Translations under genes and position numbers: made by a program | Part shown: positions 16,832 to 26,563 of the stretch, piece by piece | How the letters are laid out: the number at the start of each line of letters is the position of its first letter | Numbering within the stretch: the stretch's first letter is position 1 | Source of the DNA: Lactiplantibacillus mudanjiangensis | GTDB lineage: Bacteria > Bacillota > Bacilli > Lactobacillales > Lactobacillaceae | Direction of reading: 5' to 3' | DNA: 64,000 nt | Assembly (NCBI RefSeq): GCF_005405385.1 | Contig: NZ_BJDY01000007.1 | Span: 310,001 to 374,000 of the forward strand | The notes under the pieces: model-generated | Database searches by the model: none | Told to the model about the DNA's origin: nothing | Seen by the model: only the letters and a program-made list of their open reading frames with translations

Positions 16832-17986
16832 CTATAAAAAATGCATTTTCAAACTTTCCAAACCAAGCGCTTGATGAATAATCTCAGAAGCCCCACCGAG
16901 TAAAGCCGCTGACTGTACATTCTTCGTCGCAATGATTGGTACTTGCCGATTTGGTGATGACATCTTAGCCGTCGTATCCCGAATCTCAGTCAACAACTGC
17001 GGGATTGTTTCCAAAATGCTGGTGTTTACCACCACCACGTCGGGTGCAAATGCCGTTGACACATTCGCAATAACCTTCGATAGGTAGTAAACAAAGTCAT
17101 CAAAGACTTGTGCGACAACTGGATCATGGTTAATATAATCGTGTTTAATTTGGGTCATATCTAACCGATCAACATTTTTCGCAACTTTTAAATGTTGCCA
17201 TAAGGCTTTTTCCGAAACATAATCATTAGCCGACTCCATATGGTTTTCTAACTTACGATCTTCCAGTAAGGTCGTCCCGACTTCACCGGCTTCGCCTTCA
17301 TGTCCCGCATACAAATGTGAGTCGGCAACAATTCCCACATGAATCTCATCACGAACCACAATTGAGACCACATTATTAAAGATCTCATTATCATGGAAAT
17401 CACGCTCAAAGACCGCTGTTAAGCTAGATTTCTTTTCCAATAAAACTGGAATCCGCAGTTTGTCTCGTAAATACTTCGCCAAATCAAAGTGTGCTAGGCA
17501 TTTAATTGGCGTTCTCAAAATTTTATTTTCGTAAATAATCCCGTCCAAGGCAATGGCGACCCCCATCAAACCATGTACCGTGCCATAATCATCGACATTC
17601 CGCAGTTGATCCTCAATCAGATCAATCACATCCGTCAACGTCATATCGGTAGTCTTGAAACTTTGGAAATGTAGGATCTTGCCATTCAACCGTGAATACA
17701 TCAATTTAACGGCCTGATCAGACATATCAATGCTGGCCACAAAGCCATAATTGACGTTTAGTTCGGCCATAACTGGTTTCCGACCACCATTTTTGGTACT
17801 AACGCCACACCCAATTTCCTTGATAAATTGTGCCCGTAACAGCTGATTATAAATGTCTGAAACCGTGACTTTATTCAAGTTCAGATTCCGTGAAATTTGA
17901 CTCCGACTAATCGGGCCTTCATTAATAACCTGCTGCAACACCTGTTTTTCGTTGGTGCTGCGCATCACATGCTTGTTAATAATCAT
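16832..17986 (-). CDS. ROK-family transcriptional regulator (XylR/NagC type)
   Basis: DNA-binding repressor-like protein of about 384 residues: an N-terminal winged helix (SRSQISRNLNLNKVTVSDIY, about 28-50), then a ROK/actin-fold sugar-binding domain with GVAIALDGIIYENKIL and a GHEGEAGEVG loop. The CxCGxxGC zinc motif usual in ROK proteins is absent; no cysteines follow the loop. The start is ATG at 17986 (a TTG lies two codons upstream), with only a weak GAGA ribosome site. No sugar gene cluster is adjacent, so the target may be elsewhere. A palindrome upstream is an autoregulatory operator candidate. Confidence 0.8.
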   Translation of the reverse strand: MIINKHVMRSTNEKQVLQQVINEGPISRSQISRNLNLNKVTVSDIYNQLLRAQFIKEIGCGVSTKNGGRKPVMAELNVNYGFVASIDMSDQAVKLMYSRLNGKILHFQSFKTTDMTLTDVIDLIEDQLRNVDDYGTVHGLMGVAIALDGIIYENKILRTPIKCLAHFDLAKYLRDKLRIPVLLEKKSSLTAVFERDFHDNEIFNNVVSIVVRDEIHVGIVADSHLYAGHEGEAGEVGTTLLEDRKLENHMESANDYVSEKALWQHLKVAKNVDRLDMTQIKHDYINHDPVVAQVFDDFVYYLSKVIANVSTAFAPDVVVVNTSILETIPQLLTEIRDTTAKMSSPNRQVPIIATKNVQSAALLGGASEIIHQALGLESLKMHFL

Positions 17987-18027
17987 TTGCAATCTCGATG
18001 TCCAAAATATTGATCGAAATTTTAATT

Positions 18028-18052
18028 GCTAGCGGTTTCAAATCCGACTAGC
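18028..18052. promoter_or_regulatory. palindromic operator candidate upstream of ROK gene
   Basis: GCTAG-CGG-TTTCAAAT-CCG-A-CTAGC forms an imperfect 25-nt inverted repeat about 42 nt before the ROK start. TTGACA (18120-18115 on the minus strand) is a strong -35, but no matching -10 stands out. Bases 18125-18280 show nothing further. Confidence 0.4.
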
Positions 18053-18281
18053 ACTGCCATAACTTCAATCAACAATGGTCACCTTAACCCCCTTAATCTG
18101 TTAATATTCTAGAGTGTCAAGCAAAAAATACACAAAATAGTCATTTTCGTACTCATTCTGACATTAGTTCGTTAAAAAAATATCCCAGTGTGATACAAAT
18201 TGACTGCCCCCATTTTCTGCCATGGTGCCGTAGAAACAAAATTATTCGTTCCTACTCATCTATTTATAACAGTTTTTATAA

Positions 18282-18327
18282 AAAAATCATCGATTCACAC
18301 TTGAAATTAAGCGTTTCCTCGATGATT
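18282..18327 (-). terminator. terminator of the Ser-rich anchored protein gene
   Basis: AATCATCGA and TCGATGATT arms with a 25-nt loop; on the minus strand a T7 run follows. It lies about 35 nt past the stop codon of the 18363 gene. Confidence 0.55.
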
Positions 18328-18362
18328 GTAAAGTCAATTACCATACCGGTATTGATTTTAAA

Positions 18363-19313
18363 TTATTTAAATAATTTTTTTGCAGCTTGAACTGGTGAAA
18401 TATGGTCACTAGCGGCGGTTTGTAAGACCGTCCGAACATCTTGATCACTCAAGGCATCGGCATCAATTCCGGCTTCTTTTAGCTCAGAACGAGTCGCTTT
18501 GATTTGATTTGATGTTACCGATGAACCATTCACTTGTTGCTGAGAATTCGTTACTGTGTATTCATTACTACCAGAGTAATTATTTGCAGCTTTCTTTTCG
18601 GAACTCGTTAAGCCAGAAGTGCTTGAATCAGCTTTACTAGTAGCCGTGCTTGAACTACTTGAAGCACTGGCAGCCGTACTACTACTGCTTTCACTAGAAC
18701 TACTACTTTGTGAGCTACCGTTATTAACCACTGGCGTTGAACTAGTTAACGACTTCAAAGCAGCATTATTTTGTTTCCGTAATGCTTTAGCCGCTTTGTA
18801 AATATCTTTATAGTAACTTTCACTAAATGTCTTGCTTTGGAATAAGACTGTTAAGACACCGTTTGAATCCGTAAATTCATTGGTCTGATTGAGTTCTAAC
18901 GCTTTTTTGTATTCTTTTTGATACGTTGCCCGCTTCTTAACAACCCGCTTAATGAGCTTTAATTCGGTCTTGGCACGTTTAACTAACACGTCCGAGCCAT
19001 TTTTGGTCTTCGTGACGGTCGTAAAACTTGTCTTTGCTTGTGAAAACTGGCGTTCCTTGATAGCATTAGCCCCATCGACATAGGTTTGTGTTTGGGTCAA
19101 ATAACGTTGCGCCACCGGATCGTTGGCTTTCGTGCGGGTGGCACGACTAAAGAATGATTCGGCTTGCGAATAATTTTTATCTTGAATGGCTAATTTTCCA
19201 TACCGCATTGCTGTTGTATAAGCATTGGTTTGTTCGCGGTGTTTCGAATAAGTGTAGCCACCGACACCAATTGCGATAACGGCTGCTACGAGCACCCACA
19301 TCCACTTTTTCAA
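18363..19313 (-). CDS. membrane-anchored Ser-rich protein with TPR-like repeats
   Basis: The product of 316 residues begins, from a TTG start, with KKWMWVLVAAVIAIGVGGYT, an N-terminal anchor helix with no lipobox cysteine. Residues about 30-190 are helical with repeat character (YGKLAIQDKNYSQAESFFSR, then QFSQAKTSF), resembling TPR units. A linker rich in Ser, Ala and Thr follows at about 200-240 (SSSSSESSSSTAASASSSSS), then a C-terminal helical domain ending SPVQAAKKLF. The TTG at 19313 is chosen because GGGGG lies 7 nt upstream; the frame continues 16 codons further without a ribosome site. It is probably exposed at the cell surface. Function unknown; gene divergent from cfa. Confidence 0.7.
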   Translation of the reverse strand: MKKWMWVLVAAVIAIGVGGYTYSKHREQTNAYTTAMRYGKLAIQDKNYSQAESFFSRATRTKANDPVAQRYLTQTQTYVDGANAIKERQFSQAKTSFTTVTKTKNGSDVLVKRAKTELKLIKRVVKKRATYQKEYKKALELNQTNEFTDSNGVLTVLFQSKTFSESYYKDIYKAAKALRKQNNAALKSLTSSTPVVNNGSSQSSSSSESSSSTAASASSSSSTATSKADSSTSGLTSSEKKAANNYSGSNEYTVTNSQQQVNGSSVTSNQIKATRSELKEAGIDADALSDQDVRTVLQTAASDHISPVQAAKKLFK

Positions 19314-19381
19314 AATGACACCCCCATTAGTTGATTGTTTTATTATACCATGTTTAACCATCCAACCGTGAAACCTAGTGC

Positions 19382-19410
19382 TTACATTCCGATTTTCATT
19401 GGCGTATAAT
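19382..19410 (+). promoter_or_regulatory. cfa promoter
   Basis: TTACAT (19382-19387), 17-nt spacer, TATAAT (19405-19410), 40 nt before the cfa ATG. Confidence 0.65.
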
Positions 19411-19449
19411 AGCTCTTGTATTTTTATTCGAGAAAGGATCTTTATTGTA

Positions 19450-20643
19450 ATGTTAGAAAAGACGTTTTACCGCACCTTGTTGAGCCACTCCTTTAACATC
19501 CCTGTGCAAGTGAACTACTGGGATGGCAGTAGCGAAAACTATGGTGGCGACGGTACTCCTGAAGTTACGGTCACTTTTAAAGAAGCCATTCCGATGCGTG
19601 AAATCACCAAAAATGCTTCAATTGCTTTAGGTGAAGCCTATATGGATGGCAAGATTGAAATCGAAGGCAGCATGCAAAAGCTGATTGAATCTGCCTACGA
19701 ATCAGCTGAAAGTTTCTTCAACAATTCCAAGTTCAAGAAATTCATGCCAAAACAATCACACTCTGAAAAGAAGAGTCAACAAGATATTCAAAGCCATTAC
19801 GATGTTGGTAATGATTTCTATGAAATGTGGCTCGACCCAACCTTGACTTATTCTTGTGCATACTTCCGCAATGAAGACGACACCTTAGAACAAGCCCAAA
19901 TCAATAAAGTACACCATATCATTCAAAAGTTGAACCCTCAACCGGGTAAAACACTTTTAGATATTGGTTGTGGCTGGGGCACCTTAATGTTAACCGCTGC
20001 TAAAGAATATGGATTGAAAGTCGTTGGGATTACTTTATCTCAAGAACAATACAACCTCGTTAGTCAACGGATCAAAGATGAAGGATTAAGTGACGTTGCT
20101 GAAGTTCGGTTAGAAGACTACCGCGAACTTGGTGATGAAACTTACGATTACATTACCAGTGTTGGCATGTTTGAACACGTCGGTAAAGATAACTTGGCAA
20201 TGTATTTTGAACGTGTTAAACACTACCTCAAAGATGACGGAGTAGCCTTATTGCATGGGATTACTCGGCAACAAGGTGGCGCCACTAACGGTTGGTTAGA
20301 CAAGTACATCTTCCCCGGTGGTTACGTGCCTGGGATGACCGAAAACTTACAACGGATCGTGGATTGTGGCTTACAAGTCGATGACGTTGAAACGCTTCGT
20401 CGCCACTACCAAAAAACGACTGAACTTTGGGATGAAAACTTCAATGCGGTTCGTGACGCGATTGAAGAAAAGATGGGCACCCGCTTCACGCGGATGTGGG
20501 ATCTTTATCTCCAAGCCTGTGCCGCTTCTTTCCAATCTGGGAACATTGATGTGATGCAATACCTCGTTTCAAAAGGCCCTTCATCACGGAACTTACCAAT
20601 GACTCGTGAATACATGTACGAAGATAATACGGTTAAAGCTTAA
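19450..20643 (+). CDS. cfa: cyclopropane-fatty-acyl-phospholipid synthase
   Basis: Converts unsaturated acyl chains of membrane phospholipids to cyclopropane fatty acids using SAM, producing lactobacillic acid in lactobacilli. It has 397 residues, the usual length. SAM motif [13 protein letters not shown] is clear, as are [20 protein letters not shown] and YSCAYF, and [11 protein letters not shown] in the catalytic region. The start ATG at 19450 has AAAGGA 9-10 nt upstream; the frame runs 24 codons further back, but those lie within the promoter. It is monocistronic, and is usually induced under acid or stationary conditions (family knowledge). Confidence 0.95.
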   Translation: MLEKTFYRTLLSHSFNIPVQVNYWDGSSENYGGDGTPEVTVTFKEAIPMREITKNASIALGEAYMDGKIEIEGSMQKLIESAYESAESFFNNSKFKKFMPKQSHSEKKSQQDIQSHYDVGNDFYEMWLDPTLTYSCAYFRNEDDTLEQAQINKVHHIIQKLNPQPGKTLLDIGCGWGTLMLTAAKEYGLKVVGITLSQEQYNLVSQRIKDEGLSDVAEVRLEDYRELGDETYDYITSVGMFEHVGKDNLAMYFERVKHYLKDDGVALLHGITRQQGGATNGWLDKYIFPGGYVPGMTENLQRIVDCGLQVDDVETLRRHYQKTTELWDENFNAVRDAIEEKMGTRFTRMWDLYLQACAASFQSGNIDVMQYLVSKGPSSRNLPMTREYMYEDNTVKA

Positions 20644-20651
20644 TTCAACTA

Positions 20652-20698
20652 AAAAATGTCAGTGTGTAAATGATGATCATTTACACACTGACATTTTT
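20652..20698 (+). terminator. cfa terminator
   Basis: Perfect 22-bp stem, arms 20652-20673 and 20677-20698, 3-nt loop, ending in TTTTT. Confidence 0.9.
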
Positions 20699-20706
20699 GC
20701 TTTTAA

Positions 20707-21218
20707 CTAAGGGTTGAAAGATAAGTATGACGATAAATGCTTTACCAGAATTGACTTAAGTCATGCTAATTGGTCACCTACGCCAGCCAGCGATTCTGCC
20801 GGCTGTGGGACCGACTCCAGCCAAAGTACGAGCTTCCGTCTCGCTTTTGAGCCTAGCCAAAACCACTAGTCTCAAAAGTCGTCCATATCGTAAAGTCCGG
20901 GGAAATCACTCGGACTAACGATATTTTCACGGCCGGCGCCATCACTGGCTGGCTCCGGTTGTATTGCGAATACCAATCAATTTTGTAATCACCATCATAA
21001 ACGAGAGTGAGTTCACATTGAGCCCAGCCGTGGGGCTCTTGAAACACGGGTTGGGTGGTTCGAAACGACGGTTCAGACCGCTCTTTGGCTGAACCGGTCC
21101 GCCCACAGCTTTCCGGCTCAATGTGGACGAACGATAGGTGGCAAGTACGACTAGTTCTGATTGATGAATACCTACCATATCAACGATTATTGCTAAAAAG
21201 CATCTTTCAACATTTTAG
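20707..21218. repeat. element A, copy 1 (two units, full ends)
   Basis: Begins CTAAGGGTTGAAAGAT and ends with the inverse of CTAAAATGTTGAAAGAT, the best terminal inverted repeat pair with copy 5. The left unit has stem arms CAGCCAGCGAT and ATCACTGGCTG. The right unit has CACATTGAGCC and GGCTCAATGTG, but its central hairpin is deleted. It contains no gene. Confidence 0.85.
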
Positions 21219-21224
21219 GAATAA

Positions 21225-21246
21225 AAAAAGACCGGTTCCCCAGTCT
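21225..21246 (-). terminator. azlD terminator
   Basis: Minus-strand AAGACTGG-GGAA-CCGGTCTT followed by T7, shortly after the azlD stop codon. Confidence 0.75.
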
Positions 21247-21261
21247 TACTAACATTATCAT

Positions 21262-21612
21262 TTAAATATGCAGCACTAACACAAAAATCATCACTGAAGC
21301 TAACCCAATAATGACAGAAAGTGTCATCGACCGAGTTCGATAGGCAATAATACCAACTAAAATGGATGAAATAATCATCCCTAAATTACCTGAAGTCATG
21401 ATATTGTACTTACTATCTACAAACACACTTTTAACCACTAAAGCCGTAAATAACGACACTGGGACAAAGCGCATCCATTCATTAAACCATTCTGGAATTT
21501 GTCGCTTCGTGAAAAATAAGAGTGGGAAGAACCGTGGAATAAAAGCCACGACCGCGCAACAAATAATCAACCATAAATGGTCCATACTGCTCATTGAACT
21601 GACTGATTGCAT
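21262..21612 (-). CDS. azlD: branched-chain amino acid exporter subunit AzlD
   Basis: Small membrane protein of 116 residues with about four helices, partner of AzlC in branched-chain amino acid export or azaleucine resistance. The AzlD-like segment VAFIPRFFPLLFFTKRQIPE and the ALVVKSVFVDSK stretch fit the family. It starts 20 nt downstream of the azlC stop codon with an AGGAG-type site, so the two form an operon. In the family AzlD is always paired with AzlC. Confidence 0.83.
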   Translation of the reverse strand: MQSVSSMSSMDHLWLIICCAVVAFIPRFFPLLFFTKRQIPEWFNEWMRFVPVSLFTALVVKSVFVDSKYNIMTSGNLGMIISSILVGIIAYRTRSMTLSVIIGLASVMIFVLVLHI

Positions 21613-21632
21613 AATAAAAACTCCTCGGGGCC

Positions 21633-22400
21633 CTACTTGTCAGATTCTTCCATGGCCGACTGACCAGTGGGATCGTGAATCTTATACAATAAGTGACTTT
21701 CTGGCTTATGTGCGATTAATTGCCGCTCAATAAAATAGCCTAACAACGAGGCGATTAACGTTGAGACGACTAACCCTAACGTACTCTTCATCAAAACGAG
21801 GAAGAACAACGTTAATACGGCCGACATCGCACAGACTAAAATAGTCAAACGACTCTTCGTTTGCATAACGGCCATATAAATAAATAGTGCCGTTAACGCA
21901 AAATCAACCACGCTCAAATTGATGGTTAAGGCGCTCCCAATCAGACTACCAATAATATTGCTGACAGTCCAAAAGAGCAGTGAATAGTGTTCCACCAACA
22001 AAGCTTGCTTAGGTTGCCAATGCTTATCCGTCGCAAATTTTAAATAATTAACCGCATAGTTTTCATCATTCATCGAAAACGCGAACGCAAAGATGAATGG
22101 TAACGGTTGACCCTTTAAATAGCGCGATAAGCTAGACCCTAATAACGCATATCGTAGTTCCAAGAAAAACATCATTAAAATAATCGTTGTCATAGGTGCA
22201 TTGATCGTTAACATCGACGCAATCAAAAATTGGGCGCCGCCGGAAAAGACCATGACGGAAATTAACGCCGTCATTAAATGGTTGAACCCGGCCGCATGCA
22301 ACAAGACCCCACAAGCTAATCCAATGGGGATGTAGCTAAGCCCAAGTGGCATTACTGTCCGTAAAACCATTAACCAATTTGGCTCGTTCTTTTTCACCAA
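21633..22400 (-). CDS. azlC: branched-chain amino acid exporter AzlC
   Basis: Membrane permease of 255 residues with 6-7 helices. AzlC motifs include MPLGLSYIPIGLACGVLL at the first helix, MVFSGGAQFLIASML, and FSMNDENYAVNYL. Together with AzlD it should export branched-chain amino acids. A GAGGCAT ribosome site precedes the ATG. No Lrp-type regulator gene is adjacent, unlike in Bacillus. The C-terminal tail after the last helix is long and hydrophilic. Confidence 0.86.
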   Translation of the reverse strand: MVKKNEPNWLMVLRTVMPLGLSYIPIGLACGVLLHAAGFNHLMTALISVMVFSGGAQFLIASMLTINAPMTTIILMMFFLELRYALLGSSLSRYLKGQPLPFIFAFAFSMNDENYAVNYLKFATDKHWQPKQALLVEHYSLLFWTVSNIIGSLIGSALTINLSVVDFALTALFIYMAVMQTKSRLTILVCAMSAVLTLFFLVLMKSTLGLVVSTLIASLLGYFIERQLIAHKPESHLLYKIHDPTGQSAMEESDK

Positions 22401-22562
22401 GATGCCTCCAGTACCATATCAGTAAAGAATTCTAGCAACATTGTTTACTGTCTATTTGTATAGACATTCGGTTTTAATTTTAACATGTTTCTTGCTGCAA
22501 TCCTACCTTTTGCAAAAGATTGTTCAGCTTCAAGCAGTATGTAAGCGTATCCAGATTGGATT

Positions 22563-23060
22563 TTAATCGAAATGGCGCCCTAAAATGACCAAGTCATTCG
22601 GCCGATGATCCAATTCCGCCACTGCGGGTAGGAATCCCCATTGTTCATAACCAAACTTTTTAAACAATTTAATACTTGGCAAATTGCTTGAGAAAATATA
22701 CGCCACTAACGTTGTTAACCCCACCGTAGTCAGCTGTTTAGCCGCCAACTCTAAAACCTGGCTGCCGACACCTTGACCCTGTACACTTCGATCTAAATAA
22801 ATCGAAATTTCAGCCGTCTTGGCATAAGCCTCACGACCATAAAATGGTGAGAAACTAAGCCATCCAACAACCTGATCTGCTTGTAACACCACCCACATCG
22901 GATAATGTTCTGGCGTGTGTTCTAAAAACCACGCGCGGCGTTGATCCACTGTGACCGGCTTTAAATCGGCCGTCACTTGATGACTTGGAATTGTTTGATT
23001 ATAAATATCGACAATCGTTGGTAAATCTGACATGGTCGCTAATCGTAGCGTCACATCCAT
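22563..23060 (-). CDS. GNAT acetyltransferase, phosphinothricin-acetyltransferase-like
   Basis: 165-residue N-acetyltransferase. The N-terminus MDVTLRLATMSDLPTIVDIY and the following TIPSHQVTADLKPVTVDQRR resemble the PAT/YwnH subgroup. The acetyl-CoA loop is EISIYLDRSVQGQGVGSQVL, with the Q/RxxGxG/A signature QGQGVG. The start ATG at 23060 has GGAGG 8 nt upstream. It stands alone. The substrate could be an amino acid or an amino acid analogue. Confidence 0.78.
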   Translation of the reverse strand: MDVTLRLATMSDLPTIVDIYNQTIPSHQVTADLKPVTVDQRRAWFLEHTPEHYPMWVVLQADQVVGWLSFSPFYGREAYAKTAEISIYLDRSVQGQGVGSQVLELAAKQLTTVGLTTLVAYIFSSNLPSIKLFKKFGYEQWGFLPAVAELDHRPNDLVILGRHFD

Positions 23061-23155
23061 ATTATCCGCCTCCATTCAACGGCCCGGTTGAGCCTAAACC
23101 TATTATACCGTTTTCATGCGTTTTGATTCAATAAACATTATTATCCCATTTTTAC

Positions 23156-23190
23156 AAAAAAAGCGCCTAGGCTTTAACCTAGACACTTTA
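23156..23190 (-). terminator. dacA terminator
   Basis: Minus-strand GTGTCTAGG-TTAAAG-CCTAGGCGC followed by T7. Confidence 0.8.
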
Positions 23191-23195
23191 TTGAT

Positions 23196-24524
23196 TTAGA
23201 ACCAGCTCTTAATCCCGCGCCACATTCTAACAAAAATATTCGCTTTTTCGACGGATTTTTGTGAGGTTAAGTTCACTTGCATCGTCTTTGATTTCGTCCC
23301 ATTGACAACTTGAATGGCTTTTTTATTCAAGCTTAATTTAGCCGTTCCAATGGTCTTGCCATGAGTTAATGGTGCTTGTAACTTTCCGTTAGTCGTTGCT
23401 GACTTCTTCAATGTTGCTACACCGTTTAAGGACGCCGTTGAACTTGTTGGTAAATAGACTTTCGTTGCTTTACTATTGGTGACTAACTTTGTTGATAAAG
23501 TTTTCCCATCTTGCACAGCGACTGATTTAACACCTTTAAGCGTTTGATCTTTAGCAACCGTTGTGGTCGTATAGTTGTGATAGACGTATGACATGATTTG
23601 AGCCGTTTGGGTAAACCGTTCGGTCCCAGTATCACTAGCTGAACCGGCATGCATGACAACTGTGATAATCCGATTACCATTACTGAACTTAACCGTCCCA
23701 GTAAACGCATTTCCGGCTTTCGTTGAGGTCCCCGTCTTCAAACCATCAACTGGTAACGCTGAATAATGTTTAACGAGTCCCTTTAACATGTAGTTGCGGT
23801 TATCCATCTTAGTTGCGGACTTTGTGCCCTTTTCAAACCAAGCATGGGCAATACTAGACGTTTTTAAGACTTCTGGATATTTTGATAAAAGCTTTTGGGC
23901 CACCGTCGCGACATCTTGCGCTGACATTTCATTTTCAGTTGAGCCAGAAACGTTACTGTAACCAATCGTGCTACCAACTTCCTTGTTCGTTAAGCCAGAA
24001 GCATTGATGATCGTGGCGTCAGTAATTCCAAAGGACTTCGCGGTCTTACGCATCAATTGCACAAACTTATGTGGTGAACCTGCAACGGCATCGCCCAACG
24101 CGGTGATCGCCGCATTAGCTGAATAAATTTCAGTAGCATTGTATAGTTGCCGAACGGAGTATTTTTTTGTTGATAATAATGGAACATTCGCATATTCCGT
24201 ATTTTGACTCATTTTAGCAACCGCTTTGCTGACACTAATCTTTTGGTTCCATGAAAGTTTTCCATCATGAATCGCCTTTAAAACCAAGTAAGTACTCAAC
24301 ATCTTAGTCATCGAGGCAATCGCCATCGGCTTGGTACTATTCTTGTTGTATAAAATCTGACCCGTGCTAGCGTCAACGGCAATCGCCGCTTTGGCTGAAA
24401 TTGATGGGGTCGATGCTGCTTGTGCTGTCAAAGTGGCATTGACCACCCCTAATCCTGTGGTCGTGAAAGTGACTGCCGCAACTAGGGCAATCATGGTTTT
24501 CTTTAACTTTCCAGCAAATCTCAT
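23196..24524 (-). CDS. dacA: D-alanyl-D-alanine carboxypeptidase (PBP5 type)
   Basis: Secreted, membrane-anchored low-molecular-weight penicillin-binding protein of 442 residues that trims the terminal D-Ala of peptidoglycan stem peptides. A signal peptide with hydrophobic core is followed by AQAA. Active-site motifs are SxxK at S71-MT-K74, SxN at S135-A-N137, and KTGTS near 263. A beta-rich PBP5_C domain and an amphipathic C-terminus (FVRMWRGIKSWF) follow for membrane attachment. It lies 64 nt downstream of the histidine kinase on the same strand with no terminator between, so it is likely controlled with, and perhaps by, the two-component system. In lactobacilli with D-lactate-ended precursors its role may be limited. 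Confidence 0.92.
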   Translation of the reverse strand: MRFAGKLKKTMIALVAAVTFTTTGLGVVNATLTAQAASTPSISAKAAIAVDASTGQILYNKNSTKPMAIASMTKMLSTYLVLKAIHDGKLSWNQKISVSKAVAKMSQNTEYANVPLLSTKKYSVRQLYNATEIYSANAAITALGDAVAGSPHKFVQLMRKTAKSFGITDATIINASGLTNKEVGSTIGYSNVSGSTENEMSAQDVATVAQKLLSKYPEVLKTSSIAHAWFEKGTKSATKMDNRNYMLKGLVKHYSALPVDGLKTGTSTKAGNAFTGTVKFSNGNRIITVVMHAGSASDTGTERFTQTAQIMSYVYHNYTTTTVAKDQTLKGVKSVAVQDGKTLSTKLVTNSKATKVYLPTSSTASLNGVATLKKSATTNGKLQAPLTHGKTIGTAKLSLNKKAIQVVNGTKSKTMQVNLTSQKSVEKANIFVRMWRGIKSWF

Positions 24525-24588
24525 TTCTCAATTATCCCTTTCCTGAATGCTACTTTTTAGTTTAAATAATTATGCCAATTGAAACAAG

Positions 24589-25749
24589 CTAATTTGCAAC
24601 TTTACGATCTTTTTTCGTTAATGGATGATCGTGATGAACTGGGAGATGAATCACAAAGCTAGTCAAGGCATCATCACTCTGCGCATAAATATAACCGCCA
24701 TGATGCTCCACGATACTTTGCGCAATCGCCAATCCCAGGCCAGAGCCGCCCGTAGCTTTTGAACGTGATTCTTCCACGCGATAAAACCGTTCGAACAGCA
24801 TTCCTAACGAATCAGCCGGAATTCGCTGACCATCATTAGCCACGTGAATCACCACTTCTTCACCACGCTGTTCAGCCTGTAAAATCACATGCTTGGCCCC
24901 AGTACCATACTTAAACGCATTGGTAATCAAATTGTTAAAGACTCGACCGAGTTTTTCTGCATCGGCCTCTAAATAAATCGGCTTAGTGCCAGTTTCAACT
25001 TCAATCGTCAATTGCTTTTTATTTGCTTCTAATTCAAAACTGGCCGCCAATTGCTCCATCATCGCCGTAATATTCAACCGATTGATATTGAGTGGTGTTT
25101 CCGTTTGTCGAACCTTAGTGTATTCGAAGAGGTCTTCTACCAATGATTTCATCTGTGTCGCTTTGTTATAGGCAATGTGCGTATATTTAACGAGATCTTC
25201 TTCAGATTGGTACTGGTGGTTTTCAATCAGCCCCAGGTAGCCAATAATCGACGTCAGTGGCGTCCGAATATCATGACTCACATTGGTGATCAACGCATCC
25301 TTAGAACGCTCAATTTCGCGTTCCTCGTCCATTGAGTGGATGGCTGAATCAACTAGCGCATTGACACTCTCGACAACGCGTTGCGTATCACCCGTTAAAC
25401 TAAAATCGATTCGATGATCAAAGTGCCCTGCCGCAATATAGTGTAATTCACTAATAATATGTCGCAGTTGCATTTGCTTATATCGCCGAATCAATCGCCA
25501 ATACAACACAAACGCATCCGCAATCAACATTAAAGCCACAAAAAGATTTTCATAACTCCAAAGCTGATAATTGGTTGGTCCGATTTTAATTGAGCGTTTA
25601 ATCTGAAAAATCCCACTTTGTAACCCTGGATTATGGGCAATGGCTTGGTTGATCAAGACCACAATTGACAAGTTCAAAAGGAGTAGCAAAATGACGGTTA
25701 CTACTCCTTCAAAGAATAATTCACTTTTTTCGCGTCCTGTTAATTTCAA
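24589..25749 (-). CDS. sensor histidine kinase (VanS/OmpR-partner type)
   Basis: Membrane sensor kinase of 386 residues. Helices at about 14-35 and 68-88 flank a short extracytoplasmic loop of about 30 residues; a HAMP-like linker follows, and the H-box is NVSHDIRTPLTSIIGYLGLI with His159. N-box NLITNAFKYG, F-box FERFYR and G-box GSGLGLAIAQ are all intact. The short loop suggests sensing in or near the membrane, as in VanS and related intramembrane-sensing kinases. It begins 15 nt after the response regulator stop codon and is followed by dacA, which hints at cell-wall signals. Confidence 0.9.
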   Translation of the reverse strand: MKLTGREKSELFFEGVVTVILLLLLNLSIVVLINQAIAHNPGLQSGIFQIKRSIKIGPTNYQLWSYENLFVALMLIADAFVLYWRLIRRYKQMQLRHIISELHYIAAGHFDHRIDFSLTGDTQRVVESVNALVDSAIHSMDEEREIERSKDALITNVSHDIRTPLTSIIGYLGLIENHQYQSEEDLVKYTHIAYNKATQMKSLVEDLFEYTKVRQTETPLNINRLNITAMMEQLAASFELEANKKQLTIEVETGTKPIYLEADAEKLGRVFNNLITNAFKYGTGAKHVILQAEQRGEEVVIHVANDGQRIPADSLGMLFERFYRVEESRSKATGGSGLGLAIAQSIVEHHGGYIYAQSDDALTSFVIHLPVHHDHPLTKKDRKVAN

Positions 25750-25764
25750 AAGTAGCCCTCACTC

Positions 25765-26454
25765 TTACCGCGATTCAATCTTGTAACCAACGCCCCAAAC
25801 CGTTTGGATCACTTTTTCGCCGTCAGTCGCTTCTTCAATTTTATCCCGTAAATGACTCACATGCACCATCACCGTTTTAGCGGAAACAATGCTTTCTTGT
25901 TGCCAAACTCGTTCAAAAATATCATCGGCAGAAAAGACCCGGTTAGGATGGCTGGCTAATAAGTATAAGATACCAAATTCCAAAGCAGTTAGTTGGATAT
26001 CCTTACCAGTCAACGTCTTTACTTCATGGGAATCCTTGTTAATGGTTAAAGGTCCAATATCCAAAACATCAGGTTCATTGGTAGTCACATTGTTTTCAGA
26101 CCGCCGTAACAAGGATTTAACCCGTGCCATGATTTCCAGTGGGTTAAAGGGCTTCGTCACATAATCATCAGCGCCGGTAATTAAACCTTGGATTTTATCC
26201 ATATCACCCGTCTTCGCAGACAAGACCAAGATTGGGAGTTGTGAATCTTTCCGCACTTCTTTAATCACTTCAATCCCATCCATTTCGGGCATCATGATGT
26301 CTAAAATCATCAGGGCAATATCAGGGTTGGTGTTTAACTTAGTCAAGGCTTCCTTACCGTTAAACGCACTAACAGGTTCGTAACCTTCATTTTTAATATA
26401 GATTTCTAATAATTGAGCAATTTCTTTATCGTCATCGACTACTAAAATTTTCAT
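25765..26454 (-). CDS. OmpR/PhoB-family response regulator
   Basis: 229-residue two-component regulator: receiver domain with acidic pocket VVDDDKE, phospho-Asp in ALMILDIMMPEMDG and conserved Lys in VLSAKTG, then a winged-helix DNA-binding domain (LTALEFGILYLLASHPNRVF to YKIESR). It resembles VanR-type regulators. First gene of a likely regulator-kinase-dacA operon. Two overlapping good candidates for its -10 exist near 26500 but no clear -35, so I list no promoter. Confidence 0.92.
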   Translation of the reverse strand: MKILVVDDDKEIAQLLEIYIKNEGYEPVSAFNGKEALTKLNTNPDIALMILDIMMPEMDGIEVIKEVRKDSQLPILVLSAKTGDMDKIQGLITGADDYVTKPFNPLEIMARVKSLLRRSENNVTTNEPDVLDIGPLTINKDSHEVKTLTGKDIQLTALEFGILYLLASHPNRVFSADDIFERVWQQESIVSAKTVMVHVSHLRDKIEEATDGEKVIQTVWGVGYKIESR

Positions 26455-26563
26455 ATTCGTGTCTACTCCTCAGTTTTAGTTGAGTAATTATGTTTCTATT
26501 CTAACAAAAAGTTTGCTTAACTTGGTGGTTGACGTGTTTTTTTAGAAAAAACGCAAGGAATCA

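Noticed and set aside
20707-21218. Element A as a cis-acting riboswitch
   Set aside because: Copies stand in both orientations and downstream of, upstream of and between unrelated genes, so a shared ligand-control role is unlikely.
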